Assembly: GCA_030039035.1 (NCBI GenBank)
Contig: JASHQQ010000354.1
Coordinates: forward strand, 1-64,000
Origin: Acidobacteriaceae bacterium
Lineage (GTDB): Bacteria > Acidobacteriota > Terriglobia > Terriglobales > Acidobacteriaceae
Direction of reading: 5' to 3'
DNA: 64,000 nt
Below the pieces are notes generated by a model. That model saw only the letters and a list, made by a program, of their open reading frames with translations, ran no database searches and was not told the origin of the DNA. Position numbers and translations under genes: made by a program. Positions 45,923-54,868 of the stretch are shown here, piece after piece. How positions within the stretch are numbered: the first letter of the stretch is position 1; each line of letters opens with the position of its first letter.

Positions 45923-47148
45923 CGCTTCAGACTGTTTTGATTCACCAGGCCTTTGTCTCAAGGAACGAACCGGGCGGAACCCGTCACTACGAGCTGGGAA
46001 GAAGGCTGGTGGCGCAGGGCCAACGATTCACCGTCGTTGCCAGCGACATAAGCTATCAGACCGGAAAGCGCCTTGTGAAGAACCCGAGGCTGGTCACCGA
46101 AACCTGCATCGATGGAATTCGCCTTCTTCGCGCCTACACCTATCCGGGGTTTCACAAGAGCTACTTTTCCCGCATCGTCTCTTTTCTCAGCTTTATGGCG
46201 ACCGCAATCCTTGCCGGCGCGAGCGCCGGCACGCCGGACGTGGTGATGGGAACCACTCCGCCCATCTTCCAGGCGATCTCGGCGTGGATGCTTGCGCGAC
46301 TCCACGGCTGCCCTTTTCTTCTTGAGGTGCGCGATCTCTGGCCGGAGTTTGCCGTCGATATCGGACTGCTGAAAAGTCCCGCGTTGATCTGGCTGGCAAG
46401 GCGCATCGAAAGCTTTCTCTACGACCACGCAGATCATTTGCTGGTGAACTCCCCGGCGTATCGCGACTATCTCATCAAGAGAAACATCGCGCCGGAAAAG
46501 GTCAGCTTCATCTCCAACGGCGTGGACTGCGATATGTTCGATCCGGGCGATCGCGGAGATTCCATCCGTCTCCGGTATAACCTCGACGACAAGTTTGTGG
46601 TTACCTATGCCGGCGCATTGGGCATGGCAAATGACATCGATACTCTGGTTCGGGCCGCCGAATATCTGGCGCCCCGGACCGGAATCCACATTCTTATCGC
46701 AGGCGACGGAAAGGAACGAAAGCGGCTTGAGGACCTTGCAAGGCAGCTCGGCCTGGTCAACCTGACTTTCACGGGACCGTTTCCCAAGGATGAAATCTCC
46801 AGGGTGCTGGCGGCCTCGAATGCAGGCATCGCGCTGCTGAAGAATATTCCCATGTTCACCACGACGTATCCGAACAAGGTCTTTGATTACATGGCCGCCG
46901 GCCGGCCCACGGTCCTCGCGATTGACGGTGTGATCCGGGAGGTGATCGAGACGGCGGGCGCCGGAGTCTTTGTGCCACCCGGGAACCCGCGCATGCTCGC
47001 AGACGCCATCATCGACATGGCGGACCATCCGACAGAGACGAACGCCATGGGATTGAACGCCAGGGCCTATGTCGTGCGGCATTTCAATCGCGAAAAGCAC
47101 GCCCAGGAATTTGCCGACCTTTTATCCGGTGTCGCTCTCAATGCATAG
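45919..47148 (+). CDS. WbuB-type GT4 glycosyltransferase
   Basis: 409-residue GT-B enzyme like WbuB/PglA-type transferases that add the second sugar to the lipid-linked initiating sugar. Motifs: SRNEPGGTRHYELGRRLVAQ, LLEVRDLWPEF, VSFISNGVDCDMF, VTYAGALGMANDIDTLV, LLKNIPMFTTTYPNKVFDYM. Its ATG overlaps the upstream stop as ATGA, and its end overlaps the sugar-phosphate transferase by 8 bp, so it is tightly coupled to the initiating enzyme. The gene order matches such systems. Confidence 0.9.
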   Translation: MTLQTVLIHQAFVSRNEPGGTRHYELGRRLVAQGQRFTVVASDISYQTGKRLVKNPRLVTETCIDGIRLLRAYTYPGFHKSYFSRIVSFLSFMATAILAGASAGTPDVVMGTTPPIFQAISAWMLARLHGCPFLLEVRDLWPEFAVDIGLLKSPALIWLARRIESFLYDHADHLLVNSPAYRDYLIKRNIAPEKVSFISNGVDCDMFDPGDRGDSIRLRYNLDDKFVVTYAGALGMANDIDTLVRAAEYLAPRTGIHILIAGDGKERKRLEDLARQLGLVNLTFTGPFPKDEISRVLAASNAGIALLKNIPMFTTTYPNKVFDYMAAGRPTVLAIDGVIREVIETAGAGVFVPPGNPRMLADAIIDMADHPTETNAMGLNARAYVVRHFNREKHAQEFADLLSGVALNA

Positions 47149-47767
47149 ATTCCGCGCTTACGATTGCGGCAAACGAATGGTCGATGTAATCCTGGCGACC
47201 CTGGCGGGACTGGTCATGGCGCCAATCGCATTCTTCGTTGCGGTGACGCTCTGGTGCGTGCATAGGAAGGTTCTGTTCCGGCAGTTTCGGCCCGGACTGC
47301 ACGGGAAGCCTTTCGTTCTCTATAAATTCAGCACCATGAACGACAAGAGGGACGATCGGGGCGAGTTGCTTGCCGATGGTCAACGAATTACACCGATCGG
47401 CCAGGTCATCCGGAGTCTCAGCATCGATGAGCTTCCTCAACTGTGGAACGTGATCCGGGGGGATATGAGCCTGGTTGGCCCGCGGCCATTACTTATGGAG
47501 TATCTCCCCCGTTACTCTCCCGAGCAATCCAGGCGGCACGATGTGAAGCCGGGCATAACAGGCTGGGCCCAGGTGAACGGCCGCAATTCCCTGAGCTGGG
47601 AGGAGAAATTCGCCCTGGACTTATGGTATGTTGAGCACGCATGCCTTGCACTCGATTTAAGGATTCTATGCGTCACAATTCCTCGCGCCATACGTCGCAT
47701 CGGGATTGCGAGCGAAGGCCGGGCAACGGCCGACAGATTCATGGGCGGCAAATGTGATCTTGAATAG
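47141..47767 (+). CDS. initiating phosphoglycosyl transferase (PglC/EpsL-like sugar transferase)
   Basis: 208-residue monotopic phosphoglycosyl transferase that loads the first sugar-1-phosphate onto undecaprenyl phosphate. A re-entrant membrane helix at about residues 12-36 (MVDVILATLAGLVMAPIAFF), then FRQFRPGLHGKPF, the catalytic region SIDELPQLWNVIRGDMSLVG (Asp-Glu dyad) and PGITGWAQVNGRN. It has the short, one-domain form of PglC and EpsL, not the large WbaP form. ATG at 47141 overlaps the WbuB-like gene. The following genes are a PglD-like acetyltransferase and PglE-like aminotransferase, so the likely first sugar is an N,N'-diacetylbacillosamine-type sugar. Confidence 0.92.
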   Translation: MHRFRAYDCGKRMVDVILATLAGLVMAPIAFFVAVTLWCVHRKVLFRQFRPGLHGKPFVLYKFSTMNDKRDDRGELLADGQRITPIGQVIRSLSIDELPQLWNVIRGDMSLVGPRPLLMEYLPRYSPEQSRRHDVKPGITGWAQVNGRNSLSWEEKFALDLWYVEHACLALDLRILCVTIPRAIRRIGIASEGRATADRFMGGKCDLE

Positions 47768-48428
47768 GGAGCTGATCGTTTACGGGGCAGGCGGCCACGG
47801 GAAGGTCGTGGCAGAGGTTGCAATCCAGGCTGGCTGGTCTGTCATTGGGTTCGTCGACGATGCGATTCAACCGGGAAAGATTGACGGAACACGGATTGCC
47901 GTTCTTGGTGATCGAAAATGGCTCACGAACCGCCCGCGGCAGGATTTGAACGTCGCCCTCGGCATTGGCGATAACAACGCGCGTGGATCCATTGCCCTGT
48001 TTCTGGGATCCGAGTCGATCCAGACTGCCACTGTCATAAGTCCTTTTGCAGTAGTATCTCCTTCAGCCAAAGTCGGAGCGGGTACGGTAATCATGCCTGG
48101 CTCGGTTATCAACGCAATGGCCGTGATCGGCGAGGGCGTCATTGTCAACACGGGTGCAATCGTTGAGCACGAGGCAGTGGTTGGTAACTTCGCACATCTG
48201 TCTCCGAGCTCGACCCTCGGCGGAGGCGCAAAGGCAGGGGATTTTTCACATGTAGGAATTGCGGCGACAGTTCTTCCACTTGTCCGGATCGGAAAATGCA
48301 GCATCCTTGGCGCAGGCTCTGTGGCGACGAGGCCAATTGCGGATGGGATCGTTGCGTTTGGCACCCCCGCACGCCCACAGCGCAGTGTGATCTCCGCGAA
48401 CCCCACTCCGGTTCCGAGGAACGCCTGA
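47754..48428 (+). CDS. PglD/EpsM-like sugar O/N-acetyltransferase (left-handed beta-helix)
   Basis: 224-residue acetyltransferase. The N-terminal LIVYGAGGHGKVVAEVA Rossmann-like domain precedes a hexapeptide-repeat beta-helix (SAKVGAGTVIMPGSVINAMA, GEGVIVNTGAIVEHEA, GAGSVATRPI). His in NTGAIVEHEAVVGNFAHL corresponds to the catalytic His of PglD. The GTG at 47754 (VILNREL) is chosen by overlap and length; TTG 6 bp later is an alternative. In PglD-type systems it N-acetylates the 4-amino group formed by the neighbouring aminotransferase. Confidence 0.88.
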   Translation: MILNRELIVYGAGGHGKVVAEVAIQAGWSVIGFVDDAIQPGKIDGTRIAVLGDRKWLTNRPRQDLNVALGIGDNNARGSIALFLGSESIQTATVISPFAVVSPSAKVGAGTVIMPGSVINAMAVIGEGVIVNTGAIVEHEAVVGNFAHLSPSSTLGGGAKAGDFSHVGIAATVLPLVRIGKCSILGAGSVATRPIADGIVAFGTPARPQRSVISANPTPVPRNA

Positions 48429-48448
48429 TCCTGGGCAGGGATTCCTTT

Positions 48449-49675
48449 ATGCGCTCATCCACCTCCTTGGCTCCATACGCGGTTCCGTCCGAATCCGGGA
48501 CCTCATTTTCCGGAGCCCACGGCCAGTGGCCTTGCTTTGCCGCCGACGAGATTGAGGCCGCGTCGCGAGTTCTCGCTTCCGGCAGGGTGAATTACTGGAC
48601 CGGCGATGAGGGGCGGGAGTTCGAAAAGGAGTTTGCCGCGTACGTTGGAACGCAACATGCCGTTGCCGTGGCCAATGGAAGCGTGGCACTGGAGCTGGCG
48701 CTCAGGATTCTTGGAATCGGCGCCGGCGACCAGGTGATCACCACATCGAGAACCTTCATCGCCTCGGCCAGCAGCGCCGTCATGGTGGGGGCGCGACCGG
48801 TATTCGCCGACGTGGACCCCGTCAGCCAGAACGTCACCGCCGGCTCCATTCGTGGCGCAATCACGCCGGCGACAAAAGCAATTATCGCCGTGCATCTCGC
48901 CGGCTGGCCTTGCGAGATGGACGAGATCATGGCGCTTGCGCGGGAGTTTGGCCTTAAGGTCATCGAGGATTGCGCGCAGGCAGCCGGCGCTACTTACAAA
49001 GGGCGCCCGGTTGGATCCATCGGAGATATCGGAGCATTCTCCTTCTGCCAGGACAAGATCATGACCACGGCCGGTGAAGGCGGCATGATCACTGTGAATT
49101 CCGACGAATGGTTCGAACAGGCATGGGCCTGGAAGGACCACGGAAAGAGCTACGACGCGGTCCATCGCCGCACACACGCGCCCGGGTTCCGGTGGCTGCA
49201 CGAATCGTTTGGAACCAACTGGAGACTGACCGAGGTCCAATCCGCGATTGGCCGCATTCAATTGCGAAAGCTGCCCTGCTGGGTGAACGCGCGGCGCAAA
49301 CATGCCGCTCGTTTGCGTGAGTGCTTCGAGGCCATTCCCGGGCTGCGTGTTACCGTCCCGCCCTCACGCGCCTTTCATTCCTACTACAAGTATTACGTCT
49401 TTGTTCGCCGGGAGGCTCTGCGGCCGGACTGGAGCCGGGACCGTATCGTCGAGGAAATCGTCGCGCGCGGGATTCCGTGCTTCTCCGGAAGTTGCAGCGA
49501 AGTTTACCTCGAGAAAGCCTTCCCGGAGGAGTGGAGACCGGCCACGCGCCTGCCGGTCGCCCGCGAACTTGGCGATACCAGTCTCATGTTCCTTGTGCAT
49601 CCGACCTTGGAGGAAGAGCACATTGCAGCGGCCTGCGAGGCAGTCGGATCGGTCATGAGAGAGGCGATGCGCTAG
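48449..49675 (+). CDS. DegT/DnrJ/EryC1-family sugar aminotransferase (PglE/EpsN-like)
   Basis: 408-residue PLP-dependent aminotransferase acting on 4-keto sugars. Motifs: GTQHAVAVANGSVALELALR, IEDCAQAAGATYKGRPVGS, and the PLP lysine in FSFCQDKIMTTAGEGGM. The sugar-binding C-terminal WRLTEVQSAIGRIQL is typical. The ATG at 48449 has GCAGGG upstream. Partners in the locus are the PglF-like dehydratase (22635), the PglD-like acetyltransferase and PglC-like transferase immediately before it; an alternative substrate is the Gmd product (perosamine-type sugar). It is the last gene of the exopolysaccharide run. Confidence 0.9.
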   Translation: MRSSTSLAPYAVPSESGTSFSGAHGQWPCFAADEIEAASRVLASGRVNYWTGDEGREFEKEFAAYVGTQHAVAVANGSVALELALRILGIGAGDQVITTSRTFIASASSAVMVGARPVFADVDPVSQNVTAGSIRGAITPATKAIIAVHLAGWPCEMDEIMALAREFGLKVIEDCAQAAGATYKGRPVGSIGDIGAFSFCQDKIMTTAGEGGMITVNSDEWFEQAWAWKDHGKSYDAVHRRTHAPGFRWLHESFGTNWRLTEVQSAIGRIQLRKLPCWVNARRKHAARLRECFEAIPGLRVTVPPSRAFHSYYKYYVFVRREALRPDWSRDRIVEEIVARGIPCFSGSCSEVYLEKAFPEEWRPATRLPVARELGDTSLMFLVHPTLEEEHIAAACEAVGSVMREAMR

Positions 49676-49677
49676 AA

Positions 49678-49784
49678 CAATTCCTGAGTCGCTGCATCCC
49701 GAGGCCGCCGCACTCAAGTCGACGCGACCCTCAGGGAGCGGCGGCTCATCGATCGCGGCTTCGGATACAGAATCTCCTGAAACG
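49678..49784. repeat. dispersed palindromic intergenic repeat, copy 3 (inverted)
   Basis: Opposite-orientation copy of the element at 5046-5154. Its left end CAATTCCTGAGTC and the following CGCTGCATCCCGAGGCCGCC are the reverse complement of the right part of copy 1; the core CAAGTCGACGCGACC is shared. The far end (AATCTCCTGAAAC) is degenerate. It starts 3 bp after the aminotransferase stop. Confidence 0.78.
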
Positions 49785-49835
49785 GTATAGCTGGAGCAAT
49801 CCCGCAGCGGCGGTTCCCGGCTCCCGGCTTTATTC

Positions 49836-49873
49836 GAAATGGCTCTTTCCTCCGGAAAGAGCCATTTCCTTTT
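49836..49873. terminator. strong intrinsic terminator ending the exopolysaccharide locus
   Basis: Perfect 15-bp stem GAAATGGCTCTTTCC (49836-49850) and GGAAAGAGCCATTTC (49854-49868) with a TCC loop, followed by CTTTTG. An A-containing flank on the other side makes weak bidirectional use possible; the convergent HTH-TPR gene ends at 49916. It closes the plus-strand exopolysaccharide genes. Confidence 0.88.
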
Positions 49874-49915
49874 GTGGCTCCGGATGATCGTCCCGGCACG
49901 TCGCGGCGGGCATTT

Positions 49916-51133
49916 CTATCGATGGCTCATCCGGTCCGGATCGAGTTTTCGCAGCAGGGACTCGAACCGGTGATCGCCGAAGAGCGGCTTGAGTGCGGGA
50001 TCGAATCGAAACCCGAGACTCCATAACGATCCCTCCCCAAAGGACTGTTCCAGGCAGGATACTGCCTGGTGCCTGTCGTCCAATCCCACAAGTACAAGCG
50101 CCAGCGGATAAGCCGGTTTGCCAGCGAATCTCCCCATACTGCGGAAGATCTCCTGTGCCCTCCCCTGTTGACCGGAAAGTGCATACGCAAAGCCCAGTGC
50201 GCCGAAAAGGACGAGGTTCCCCGAGTCATTGGCCGCGCTGCCTTCAATCCGCTTGACCACCGCTGCGACCGGACCCGTCTGGATCAGGGCAAGGGCCTCG
50301 ACGGCGTTTGCCAGCGAACTGCTCTCTCCTCCCGCCCGCGACTGCGCAACGGTCTCGAGGGCCTGACCATGGTCGCCGGCGAGATACTGCGCCCAGCACA
50401 GAAATGCGTTGGACGCCGAGGCCAGCGTATTCACTTTCCACGCGTCCCTGATACAACGAAGCGCCTCGGCAAGATTCCCTTCCACCACATGGAGCAGGGC
50501 CCGGCCGGACAAGGCGAAAGAGGAGCGCGGCTGGCGGCTCAACGTCTCATCGAAGGCTGCCCGAGCCGATTTCCAGTTTCGTTCCTGCACCATTCGCAGC
50601 CAGGCAGCGGCGCATCGAATTTCCGCGTTGTCCGACCCGAGGCGAGCGGCGCGCTTCAGAGCTTCAGCCGCACGCGGACACGCGGACGCGCCGCGCATGT
50701 TGCCAATCAGCGAGGCGAGAATCAGCGCATTGGCCAGGCCGACGAACGCTCCTGCATTGCCTGGATCCAGATCGATGGCGCGGCGATAGAGCGCGGCGAT
50801 CGTGCCGAGATTCCCGTCGCTGCGCAACTCCCACATTTCCCCGGCTTGCACCGCGAGTTCCGACGATCTGCGCTTCCTGGCCTTCAGATCATCATCGGCT
50901 CCGCCTCCCCTGGAAGCGGATTCCTCCGCAAAGCCGGAAAGCCACGCATCGAGTTCGTCGGAATAGGAAAATACGGGACCCTTGTCGCCCCCGAAGCGGT
51001 GAACGGGCAGCCCATATTCAGCGTGCCAGCGCTGCACCGTGCGCGAACTTCTCTTCAAATACTCCGCAATCGATTTCCAGGAATCCAGACGAAGCTTTGC
51101 CACAGGATCTCTCGCGCATGCCGCGGAAAGCAC
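49916..51133 (-). CDS. HTH domain plus TPR-repeat protein
   Basis: 405-residue protein. An N-terminal MerR/excisionase-like HTH (SWKSIAEYLKRSSRTVQRWH, then GDKGPVFSYSDELDAWLSG) is followed by TPR-like helical repeats (about 95-395), for example IAALYRRAIDLDPGNAGAF and ALSGRALLHVVEGNLAEALR. This architecture is common in Terriglobia. Likely a regulator with a protein-interaction arm. GTG start at 51133 is a guess; the next in-frame GTG (VAKLRLDSW) would also work. Adjacent to the second sugar-phosphate transferase in the same direction. Confidence 0.75.
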   Translation of the reverse strand: MLSAACARDPVAKLRLDSWKSIAEYLKRSSRTVQRWHAEYGLPVHRFGGDKGPVFSYSDELDAWLSGFAEESASRGGGADDDLKARKRRSSELAVQAGEMWELRSDGNLGTIAALYRRAIDLDPGNAGAFVGLANALILASLIGNMRGASACPRAAEALKRAARLGSDNAEIRCAAAWLRMVQERNWKSARAAFDETLSRQPRSSFALSGRALLHVVEGNLAEALRCIRDAWKVNTLASASNAFLCWAQYLAGDHGQALETVAQSRAGGESSSLANAVEALALIQTGPVAAVVKRIEGSAANDSGNLVLFGALGFAYALSGQQGRAQEIFRSMGRFAGKPAYPLALVLVGLDDRHQAVSCLEQSFGEGSLWSLGFRFDPALKPLFGDHRFESLLRKLDPDRMSHR

Positions 51134-51322
51134 GGTGGCGGCAGCAACCCTTCATTATCTAATCACGGGCGGCGAGCCGGACCGGACGCCCTCTCCCAAC
51201 TCCGGGCGCTCAGGTCGACTGCATCTTTCCCTGGGGTCGCGCGAGCCGTGCAGGGTGCGAACATGGACAAAAGGCGCGGGCGTTCGAAGCATCGGCAGGT
51301 CTGGCAATCGCTCGCCAGCCGA

Positions 51323-52117
51323 TCATATCTTCAACGAATCGCCGCCGCGAACCGCCGGTGGCAGGCCTGGACCTTCGGCAACTTCGTGCGGCGAATGGAA
51401 TTGCACCATGACGCCGGACCGCGAGAGCCTTGGCCGCGCGGTTCTGCCATTCACGACTCCAGGAAGATCGATCATTGCCGGCGCCGACACCTCGACGACC
51501 GGCCTCCGATGCGCGGGCCTGCGGGGGGAGAACGGCGTTGCCAGCGCGAGAATTGTCCTGATCACAACGACCGCGTCGGACCAAAGAGTCGCGCGCTCCA
51601 GGTAATCCTGGGAGATGCGAATCTTGTCCGGGGTCACGACGGTCTTGAAGCAGGTGAAGGGATCCGCCATCCGGCTTAACATCTCGGTTTCGTGACAATA
51701 CTTCAGCGAAGCCGGATCGGTGAGGCCGGGACGCACCGCGAGCAGCTTCCCGTAGGCCTCAGCGAACTCCATGGCCAGCTCGGGGATGACCGGCCGCGGG
51801 CCAACGATACTCATTTCGCCGCGCAGCACGTTCCAGAGCTGCGGAAGCTCGTCGATCTTGAAGCGGCGCAACCATCGCCCGATCGGCGTGATGCGCGGAT
51901 CGGCGCCCAACGTGTAGGCCGGGCCTCCAACGTCCAGGTTCATGGTGCGAAGCTTGTAGAGCCGAAAGCGCCGGAATCTTCGCCCCATGCGTGCCTGGCG
52001 AAAAATGGCGGGGCCCGGCGAGCTGATTCGAATGAGGATGCCGGCGATCGCCAGCATGGGGAGGGAAACGGCAAGCACTACGGACGCAGCAAGAATATCG
52101 ATCACGCGCTTGAGCAC
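51323..52117 (-). CDS. second sugar-phosphate (phosphoglycosyl) transferase
   Basis: 264-residue bacterial sugar transferase of the EpsL/WcaJ-C-terminal type. The start is membrane-associated (MLKRVIDILAASVVLAVSLP), followed by GPAIFRQARMGR, LYKLRTMNLD, FKIDELPQLWNVLRGEMSIV and GPRPVIPE. GTG at 52117 is chosen because it gives the family's classical start and lies 4 bp after GGAGG; a TTG at 52210 is the alternative. The C-terminal tail (about 60 residues beyond the usual end) is Arg/Pro-rich and unusual. It is on the opposite strand to the main locus and could start a second glycan. Confidence 0.86.
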   Translation of the reverse strand: MLKRVIDILAASVVLAVSLPMLAIAGILIRISSPGPAIFRQARMGRRFRRFRLYKLRTMNLDVGGPAYTLGADPRITPIGRWLRRFKIDELPQLWNVLRGEMSIVGPRPVIPELAMEFAEAYGKLLAVRPGLTDPASLKYCHETEMLSRMADPFTCFKTVVTPDKIRISQDYLERATLWSDAVVVIRTILALATPFSPRRPAHRRPVVEVSAPAMIDLPGVVNGRTARPRLSRSGVMVQFHSPHEVAEGPGLPPAVRGGDSLKI

Positions 52118-52579
52118 GAGGCCTCCAAGGCAAAAAGAAAGCGTTCCACTCCACTTTCCGAGCGGATCCGCAAAAGAGGCGATGCTCGACGGCGCCAGAA
52201 GGTCCTGCAAAGGGGGAGGCTGAAGGGCGGCTCAGCACCCAAAGGTGCGTGCCACCGATCTCCCTCCTGTCCTCCGCACGAGTCTCTTCCCCTCGTGACA
52301 ACGCAGGATGAAACCCGGGATGCAGGATTTCGGCTGGAGAAAAGGTTGATGCTGTATTGAGAAGGAAACATGATTTCCTCGCGCTGTGTCAAGTCCCAAA
52401 TCACAAATTCGCAGGAAACTTTTTCGCGCGTACAGCCAAGAGAGGAAAAACCCAAGGCACATTTTCCCAAGAATGATCCGTGGAGAAAGTAAGTCCCACA
52501 ATGGGAACACGCTCAGGAGGTGAGCGATTGAAGAAAACGACGGGGAGGGCATAGAGTCTGACCGGAGATCCGAGATCTG
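52118..52579. other. intergenic region upstream of the second sugar-phosphate transferase
   Basis: About 460 bp without a gene. It holds two short hairpins: GCACC-CAAA-GGTGC (52235-52248) and AGGAAA-CATGA-TTTCCT (52363-52379), neither followed by a T-run. The region is relatively AT-rich around 52350-52480 and is the probable promoter and leader of the transferase on the minus strand. Function of the hairpins is unknown. Confidence 0.35.
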
Positions 52580-53665
52580 TTAAAGCGCCGTCGTGGCCGC
52601 GCTGGCACCTGGGGCGAGAATGGCGTGGACGGCGCGCTCCATTTCATCGACGGTGACCGACAGAATGCACTTCTTGCCCATCTCGATGCACGTCTGCAAA
52701 AGGCAGCCCATGCACTCCGTCCGGTGGAAGATGATCTGGTTTCGCCTTCCGAACGGATACCATACGCCGGGCCTTTCACGCGCGCAGAAAACGACGACCG
52801 AAGGCACACCCACGCTTGCGGCCAGATGCATCGGGCCCGAGTCCGGCCCGACAAACGCTTCGGCGCGACCGATCACCGCCGCCGATTGGCGAGGATTCAG
52901 GACTCCGGCGAGATTCAGTTTGGGGCCGGTCCAGTCCTGCGCTGCACAAGTGCAGTAGTCCATCTCTTCCTTTGCGCCAATGGTCACCAGCCCGAACGAC
53001 GGATACCGGGCATGCAGCCGGGCGAGAAGCGCCCGCCAGTTCTCCATTCCCCAATCCTTGGACTGCATCTTTGTGCCCGGCCCGCAAACCAGGATGCGTC
53101 GTCCCGCCAATGGGGAAAGGACCTGGCGAGCCGACTCCAGTTCGGCAGCGTTCAAATGCAGGCTCCAGTTGGCCGGGTTCTCCGTATCGGCGTCGCCCAA
53201 TTCGGCAATCGAACGCGCCAGCAGCGAGGCATACGACTCGTACAGGTCGGTGGCGGAATCGTAGCGGTTCTTCATCACCTCTCGTGGCAGACCCACGATG
53301 CGCCGCAAGCCGGCGAGCCGGAAGAAGATCCGGTCCCTGCGCGCGTCGCCTGGCAACCAGCGCGGCATCAGGTGGACAAGGACGTCGGCGCCAAAGCGGC
53401 GAATCTCGCGCAGGGTGCGCAAAATATCGCTGACGTCGCGCATGGCCCCGGTATAGCGCATGTCGCCATGAATCAGGCCGGAACCGCCGAGGATGGCCAT
53501 CGCGGTCGGGGCCTTTGGAAGAACGGGGAGATCGGTCAGAAGCACCCGCTCTGCGTGGGGAAAGGCGCGGGCGATCAGATGCAACGACGGCAGCGCAACA
53601 ACGGTGTCGCCCAGGCTGCCCGTGCGGTAGATCAGGACCTTCCGGACGGATAAGTCGGGGTACAA
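52580..53665 (-). CDS. GT9-family (heptosyltransferase-like) glycosyltransferase
   Basis: 361-residue glycosyltransferase family 9 protein. N-terminal VLIYRTGSLGDTVVALPSLH is the standard GT9 start; the second half has GPGTKMQSKDWGMENWRALL, SFGLVTIGAKEEMDYC and VGPDSGPMHLAASVGVPSVV, the last being the ADP-heptose binding loop. TTG at 53665 is supported by GAGGAG 7 nt upstream. Such enzymes add heptose or related sugars to lipopolysaccharide core. Unlinked by overlap to its neighbours. Confidence 0.9.
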   Translation of the reverse strand: MYPDLSVRKVLIYRTGSLGDTVVALPSLHLIARAFPHAERVLLTDLPVLPKAPTAMAILGGSGLIHGDMRYTGAMRDVSDILRTLREIRRFGADVLVHLMPRWLPGDARRDRIFFRLAGLRRIVGLPREVMKNRYDSATDLYESYASLLARSIAELGDADTENPANWSLHLNAAELESARQVLSPLAGRRILVCGPGTKMQSKDWGMENWRALLARLHARYPSFGLVTIGAKEEMDYCTCAAQDWTGPKLNLAGVLNPRQSAAVIGRAEAFVGPDSGPMHLAASVGVPSVVVFCARERPGVWYPFGRRNQIIFHRTECMGCLLQTCIEMGKKCILSVTVDEMERAVHAILAPGASAATTAL

Positions 53666-53804
53666 TCGGTTTCTCCTCGTCGACTGGCCCCCGGCGGAAA
53701 CAGATCACTTCCCGGCCGGCGCACGACTCCTTCATGGCCAGGCAAGTCAAGCCGCGAGGATTCTCCGGAGACTTATAAAGGGCAGCGGGACTGTCATCCG
53801 GCAC

Positions 53805-54749
53805 TTACAGCAGATCCCCGCCGCCATCTCCTCCGAAACCGCCGCCATCGTCGAAGCCGCCGCCGGTGTCGACTCCCGAGCCATCGTCCATGCCCGAGTT
53901 ATCGTAGCCGGAGTTATCATCGAAGCCTGAGTTATCGAAGCTTCCCCGGTCGTTTCCCGAATCGTCGCCAGGCGACGTGTTGTAACTTGCGTCGGAAAAC
54001 TGCGCGGGCCCCTGGTTGGCCGTTGGATCCGCCGACTCCTGGAAGCGGCGCTCTTCGCCGCCCGGCGCAAAGCCGCTCTGGCTGAAGCCTTCGTGCCCCG
54101 GACCAGGCTGGTCGTAATAGTTGTTGACGACGGTCTCTTCGACCGGGCGCTCAAAACCCGCACCCATCATACCCGAGCCGTAGCCTATCCCCGGCCCCAT
54201 TCCGAAGCCGCCCATTCCCAGGCCCGGATGCCCGAAACCGCCCAGGCCGTGAAGCACCGCCTCGACGCCTTCGAACGCCAGTGCGCCCGCCGCTACGCCC
54301 GCAGCCGTCTGCATGGCGCCGCGCAGAAAACTCGGTGGACCGGCCGCGACTGGCGCGTACTGCGGGGGCTCCTGCTGGAACTGCGGCTGCGCATAGGCGG
54401 GAGGCGGAGGCGGAGGCGGAGGCACATAGGTCTGCTGCGGCGGAGCAGAAACGGGCTGCGGCGCCGGATCGTGATGACCCAGCAAGCCGCCGAGGAAGCT
54501 GGTGGCGCGCGGAGGCTGCTGGGCCTGCGCCTGCTGCTGCGCCTGTTGCAATTGCGCAAGCTGCGCCTTGGCCTGCTCCAGCGCGATGTTCTGCACCAGC
54601 ACGGTCTGCGCCAGGATGTAGTGCGCGTCGGGATTCGAGCCCAGCGAGCGGTTCAGCAGGGCCTCCGCTTCGGGGTCTTTTTCCTGGAGTTGCGTGGAGT
54701 TCACCCGCTCGACGAGCGAGTTGAGAAGCTGTTCTTCCTGGGGAGTCAA
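53805..54749 (-). CDS. DUF2076-family low-complexity protein
   Basis: 314-residue protein. TTG at 54749 gives the family start MTPQEEQLLNSLVERVN and lies 8 nt after GGAGG. After a helical N-terminal domain (about 1-90, ending in a Gln/Ala run) come a Pro-run (YVPPPPPPPPAY), a Gly/Met-rich hinge (GGFGHPGLGMGGFGMGPG) and an Asp/Ser/Gly tail with repeated FDNSGFDD-, YDNSGMDD- and FDDGG-like units. Related DUF2076 proteins are periplasmic or membrane-associated and poorly understood. No signal peptide is visible. Confidence 0.78.
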   Translation of the reverse strand: MTPQEEQLLNSLVERVNSTQLQEKDPEAEALLNRSLGSNPDAHYILAQTVLVQNIALEQAKAQLAQLQQAQQQAQAQQPPRATSFLGGLLGHHDPAPQPVSAPPQQTYVPPPPPPPPAYAQPQFQQEPPQYAPVAAGPPSFLRGAMQTAAGVAAGALAFEGVEAVLHGLGGFGHPGLGMGGFGMGPGIGYGSGMMGAGFERPVEETVVNNYYDQPGPGHEGFSQSGFAPGGEERRFQESADPTANQGPAQFSDASYNTSPGDDSGNDRGSFDNSGFDDNSGYDNSGMDDGSGVDTGGGFDDGGGFGGDGGGDLL

Positions 54750-54868
54750 AGCATCAACCTCCGGCGACCGGCAGCGAGTCCGACTGGCCACGTCTCAGGA
54801 TGAGACGCACACCAGCCCTCAAAGTTGCGGCACCCACAGAGAGTACGCGAGCGGGGAACGCGCGGTTC

